Below, one piece after another: positions 28,057 to 31,264 of a stretch of DNA of 31,264 nt. Where the stretch lies: the NCBI RefSeq assembly GCF_025766255.1, contig NW_026516900.1:1-31264 (forward strand). The letters run 5' to 3'. A program made the position numbers and the translations under genes. This DNA is from Zychaea mexicana. Lineage: Eukaryota; Mucoromycota; Mucoromycetes; Mucorales; Lichtheimiaceae. A model generated the notes under the pieces. It saw nothing but the letters and a program-made list of their open reading frames with translations. It did not search any database and was not told the DNA's origin. The number at the start of each line of letters is the position of its first letter. The stretch's first letter is position 1.

Positions 28057-29765
28057 CGCATGTAGTCCCCCAAGCTCATAATTTGATTACATCATACATG
28101 TAGATGTCTATAACGGTCTTACTATACATTGCATTTGGACCGGGTGCCTACTGTAGTAGGTTCGTAAAAAGAAGGATTACGCATTGCATATTTTCGTTCT
28201 TTTTATTACACATATAGTAAACGGACAAAGCATGCTATTGGTTTTTATATTCATGGTTATGTGTAATATATATATTATTATAGGTGTCCACAACCGTTTT
28301 TATTATATTTTGTATAAAAAATCAATACAAGATTATGCTTTATAGAACATTAAAAGAACGTCATCAAATGTAAGTCTATGTTATGTAATGATTTTAAAAG
28401 GAAGGCTGTAGTCGAAAAGAGATAGTGCAAAGGATAGCAGTCCTGCTACGGAAAAATGCATGTTGAGTCAAATTATAAGTGAAAGCAAAAGCAGCGTAGA
28501 AGGAGATGTTTATAAACGATTTTGGAGATAACATACCTAAAAGACACAATGAAGATTGTTAGTGAAGAATCCAGAATGGGGATTAATCCTTAACAGTTGT
28601 TTTCTAAACAGTTTTATTAATTAAAGGCAAACAATTGTTTAAACAGATTTAGGAAAAATGAAAAAATAGATTATAATTTTTTTTAAGATTTTGTCTTTTT
28701 TAAATTTTTTTAAAAAAGTTTTTAATTTATATATGATTTTTTAATTCTTTAAAATTTTTATGTTTCACATAAACCTTTTTAAACCTTTAAAGGAGTTATA
28801 ACCTTTAAGGTTTAATATTTAATTTGAAAAGTAGCGGAACGGTAGTGAGCACCCCCTCCTTTAGGCTAGACCTACTGGATCGACGCCTACCAGTCACATT
28901 TTTTTTGATGAAATACAAAAAAAAGTAGACGCTTGACAGGGAAAGGAATAACTAAAATTAATTTACTGTTCACAGTAAAATTAATTGTTATGGATTGAAC
29001 CTCAATGCATAATTCATAGGATGAAGGAGTTAAAGACCGGCCGCGAAAGGAGCAGTTTGATATATACCAATGGTGCAGAGACAACGAAGCTCGTCATATG
29101 TCATAGGAAAAGAGTACTAACAAAGATACATATACCTATAAGGCCTTGATCCTTATCATCCATATGAGTCAGCCGTAATAGTAGCACTCCATTTCATCAC
29201 GTTAGGAAGCCTTAGCAAGGCATGAATAAGTTCGTAGTGTACATGTGGCACGATGAGATGGGTGGTAGATTGTAGTTAGTCAGGGTTATAGATAAATGGT
29301 ATACAGTAGACAAAATGAAAAAAGGGAAACTTACGCTCTTCTAGCTATATATAACATCTGGCAGCGACAGCAGCTTCAAAAGGTATAAAGTACGAACTGT
29401 GTTGTATGAAATGGTATAATGAAGGCGTGCATTAGTATAAGCAAGATAAACTGTAGAAAAATGTAAAAAGGAAAGAATAAGAGCCAAGAGGATCACCTTC
29501 AAACAAGACTGTAAATAAAAATCGATGTATATAAAAACTGGCTGTTGTATCTGCTACGTAGTGAGAGGAAGAAGAAGAAGGAGGAGGAAGAGGAAAGAGA
29601 AAGGGAATCCAGTGAACCAAAAAAAAAGAACTTTTGAAAAGTACTCATCACATGCACACTCACAAAATCCGATCCAAACATTTGCCACAGATTATGCAAG
29701 TAGCGCGTCGATTCCACCGACCAATACTTTATCCATCTTTCTGTATTCCAATCTTACCTACCACC
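28057..29765. other. Gene-poor stretch
   Basis: No gene that I can support. 28580-28850 is strongly AT-rich. 29568-29606 is a purine microsatellite (GAA/GGA runs). Minus-strand GTAAGT-like donors near 29332 hint at exons of the membrane-protein remnant next door, but I could not build a convincing model. Confidence 0.35.
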
Positions 29766-30243
29766 TTACACCTTGAGCATGATAAAGTTGTATCCACTTG
29801 GCGTTCCCGTAGCACTGGATATTAAATCGTTGAAGAAAGTGGTGGCCTGTGCAATAGCCATGATCGTAGTGAAAAGTAACAGGCCGTGCATAAGAAAAGG
29901 AAGTGTAAGAAACAATGCGTAGAAGAAGTCCAAGTATGCAAGGAAGAGCATCAAGTGAGATCGTTGATTACTCCCCCAACACAATCTATATTGTGCTACT
30001 TTATTATCGTACCATAACTTTTACGAACCTTTATCGTAAACAACGCCATCCATTTACATTTGCTGCTGGCAATATGTCGCTTAAATTTGCTACATTCCTA
30101 AGAGCATGTATAGTAGCACCCATAGTCGATGAGCAGTAATCCAATACGCCCTTAAAAAAGGTAAGAATGAATACACAGTGCACTACATCGTGACCAACCC
30201 CAATCCAATCCACATTGGTCCGACTGCAAACAATAATAACGGT
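29766..30243 (-). pseudogene. Possible exons of a membrane protein
   Basis: Two minus-strand frames (30243-30029 and 29984-29766) encode hydrophobic segments, e.g. VVHCVFILTFFKGVLDYCSS and LAYLDFFYALFLTLPFLMHG. They are separated by an intron-like GTTCGTAAAAG...ATATAG, but the phases do not join cleanly. I do not recognise the family. Either this is an eroded host gene or I have the splice sites wrong. Confidence 0.28.
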
Positions 30244-30433
30244 ATTCATCTGTAGCAAATATAAACTAATTGAGTGACAAAACATAAAGTCATTATAAAA
30301 GACGCTCTGAAAAATATACTTTCCTGAATCAGATCCCTTTCTTGATATCGAACTGCTTAGTGCTAACAACCAAAGTAAGCATAGAGAGTTGCTGGCAATA
30401 CATTGTCGTTGCATGTACTGAGTTATCCTATAG

Positions 30434-31264
30434 ATGCCTACCATACGTGAAATCAACGCACAAAGAGAGCGCGAAGCAGAATCCCGTCGTATGGCCATCC
30501 AGCAGGAGAATGCTACTGCTTACGAGCGTGCATTGACGGAAGAACGGCTGCAAAGGGTGGAGACAGAAAACAGGTTGCTGCGCGAACGGTTGACGTCGAT
30601 AGGTGATACAGTTTCGCGCCTGTCTGAAGCGCGTCCTGAGCATGGGCAGCAAGAACCCGGTGTGGTCCAAACAGCGAGCACGCCAGGCCGTTTGCCAACT
30701 ATTTCCGTAAGAAAACAATTATACAACGGCGAGCAATGGATTAGCAGTACATTGATGACTATGATGTGTTTGATAAGAGGCCATCCGCGACTACAGTCGT
30801 ACCCTGGGTGATCGTGGTTTCTGTTTCTCGACTGTGTTCACAGATCCACATAATCGCGCTGCTTGTGATCTGATCGTCAGGTACGTGAACAGCTTGAGCC
30901 ATATCAACGTCAACAAGCGTCGTTTGTTGGACATGGTGTATACGTTCTTTGATAACGAGCGTACGAAGTCGCGACGACCGCCTTCCGCTGCTGAAGAACT
31001 GAAAGTGGTTCAGCGACGTTATCAGCGACGCAATACGGTAAGGTCATATAGATTAATTGATGAGGATTTGGCTATTTGTTGGTAATAAAGGTAATGTTTA
31101 ATATATACAAGAAATTGCAACGGCGATTACGAGCCCACGAGAACCATTCTGCTCAATTCGATGAGCTCTACCTAGACGGTTCTCGGTTGCTCCAGCACAA
31201 GTGCCTGTCTGATGAAGAGACAGACACGGAAGCAGCACCAATGGGAAGCAGTTGTTGGTGCTGG
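30434..31264 (+). pseudogene. Coiled-coil protein of unknown function, broken, runs off the edge
   Basis: From ATG 30434 the first ~60 residues form a charged coiled coil (INAQREREAESRRMAIQQEN, later ERLQRVETENRLLRERL). A frame change near 30752 is needed to read YIDDYDVFDK, and another near 30778 to reach EAIRDYSRTLGDRGF, which then stays open through VFTDPHNRAACDLIVRYVNS and a basic stretch to an intron at 31038-31111 (GTAAGG...TACAAG) and continues (KLQRRLRAHENH, then SDEETDTE) to the window's end. I do not recognise the family. Basic and acidic blocks suggest a nuclear protein. Given the surroundings it may be carried by another element. Confidence 0.55.

Overview
The window looks like a transposon graveyard from the nuclear genome of a filamentous fungus, most likely an early-diverging (Mucoromycota-type) lineage. 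The reasons are short introns (55-84 nt) with GT...AG ends and TGCTAAT/TACTAAT-type branch sites, a Plavaka transposase, a MULE transposase tail joined to an OTU protease domain, and an extremely AT-rich DDE transposase of a style I associate with arbuscular mycorrhizal fungi. Taxonomy and all family names are from recognition of motifs, not from a search. Almost every gene is part of a mobile element, and most are broken.

Layout. 0.8-2.4 kb: a dead Tc1/mariner element with ~210 bp inverted repeats, inserted at a TA dinucleotide next to a Merlin/IS1595-like transposase fragment. 3.3-8.4 kb: a foldback element whose arms carry a tRNA-like sequence and 88-bp tandem units; a complete PIF/Harbinger element (3790-7536, TAA duplication) sits inside it, with its SANT/Myb-like protein and a two-intron DDE transposase. 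8.7-11.6 kb, minus strand: a possible membrane-protein remnant, then a spliced, decayed reading frame that runs from a MULE SWIM zinc finger through an OTU protease domain to an RTC4-like domain. 11.6-12.5 kb: a second, compound foldback repeat. 12.7-14.1 kb: the AT-rich DDE transposase relic. 14.1-15.8 kb: mostly empty, with a Pol III-type tRNA-like gene.

15825-24080 is the most striking object: an 8256-bp Tc1/mariner-type (IS630-like DD34E) element with 530-590 bp inverted repeats and a TA duplication. It carries an intact two-exon transposase on the minus strand, a small stand-alone helix-turn-helix protein on the plus strand, and a second transposase-like protein of the same length and with the same intron position and phase, in which all three catalytic acidic residues are replaced. 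The last gene is interrupted by a 231-bp MITE and one TAG codon. I infer a two- or three-protein element in which a catalytically dead paralogue acts as a partner or regulator.

25.2-27.9 kb: a Plavaka (CACTA-like) transposase with a frameshift and two stops. 28-30.4 kb: gene-poor, with weak signs of an intron-rich membrane-protein gene on the minus strand. 30.4 kb to the edge: a broken coiled-coil protein gene of unknown function.

A cross-cutting pattern is that all of the premature stops I identified are TAA or TAG and none TGA. Each can be explained by C-to-T change at CpA, and one is proven by comparison with a sister copy of an internal repeat. This suggests a RIP-like or similarly context-biased mutation process.
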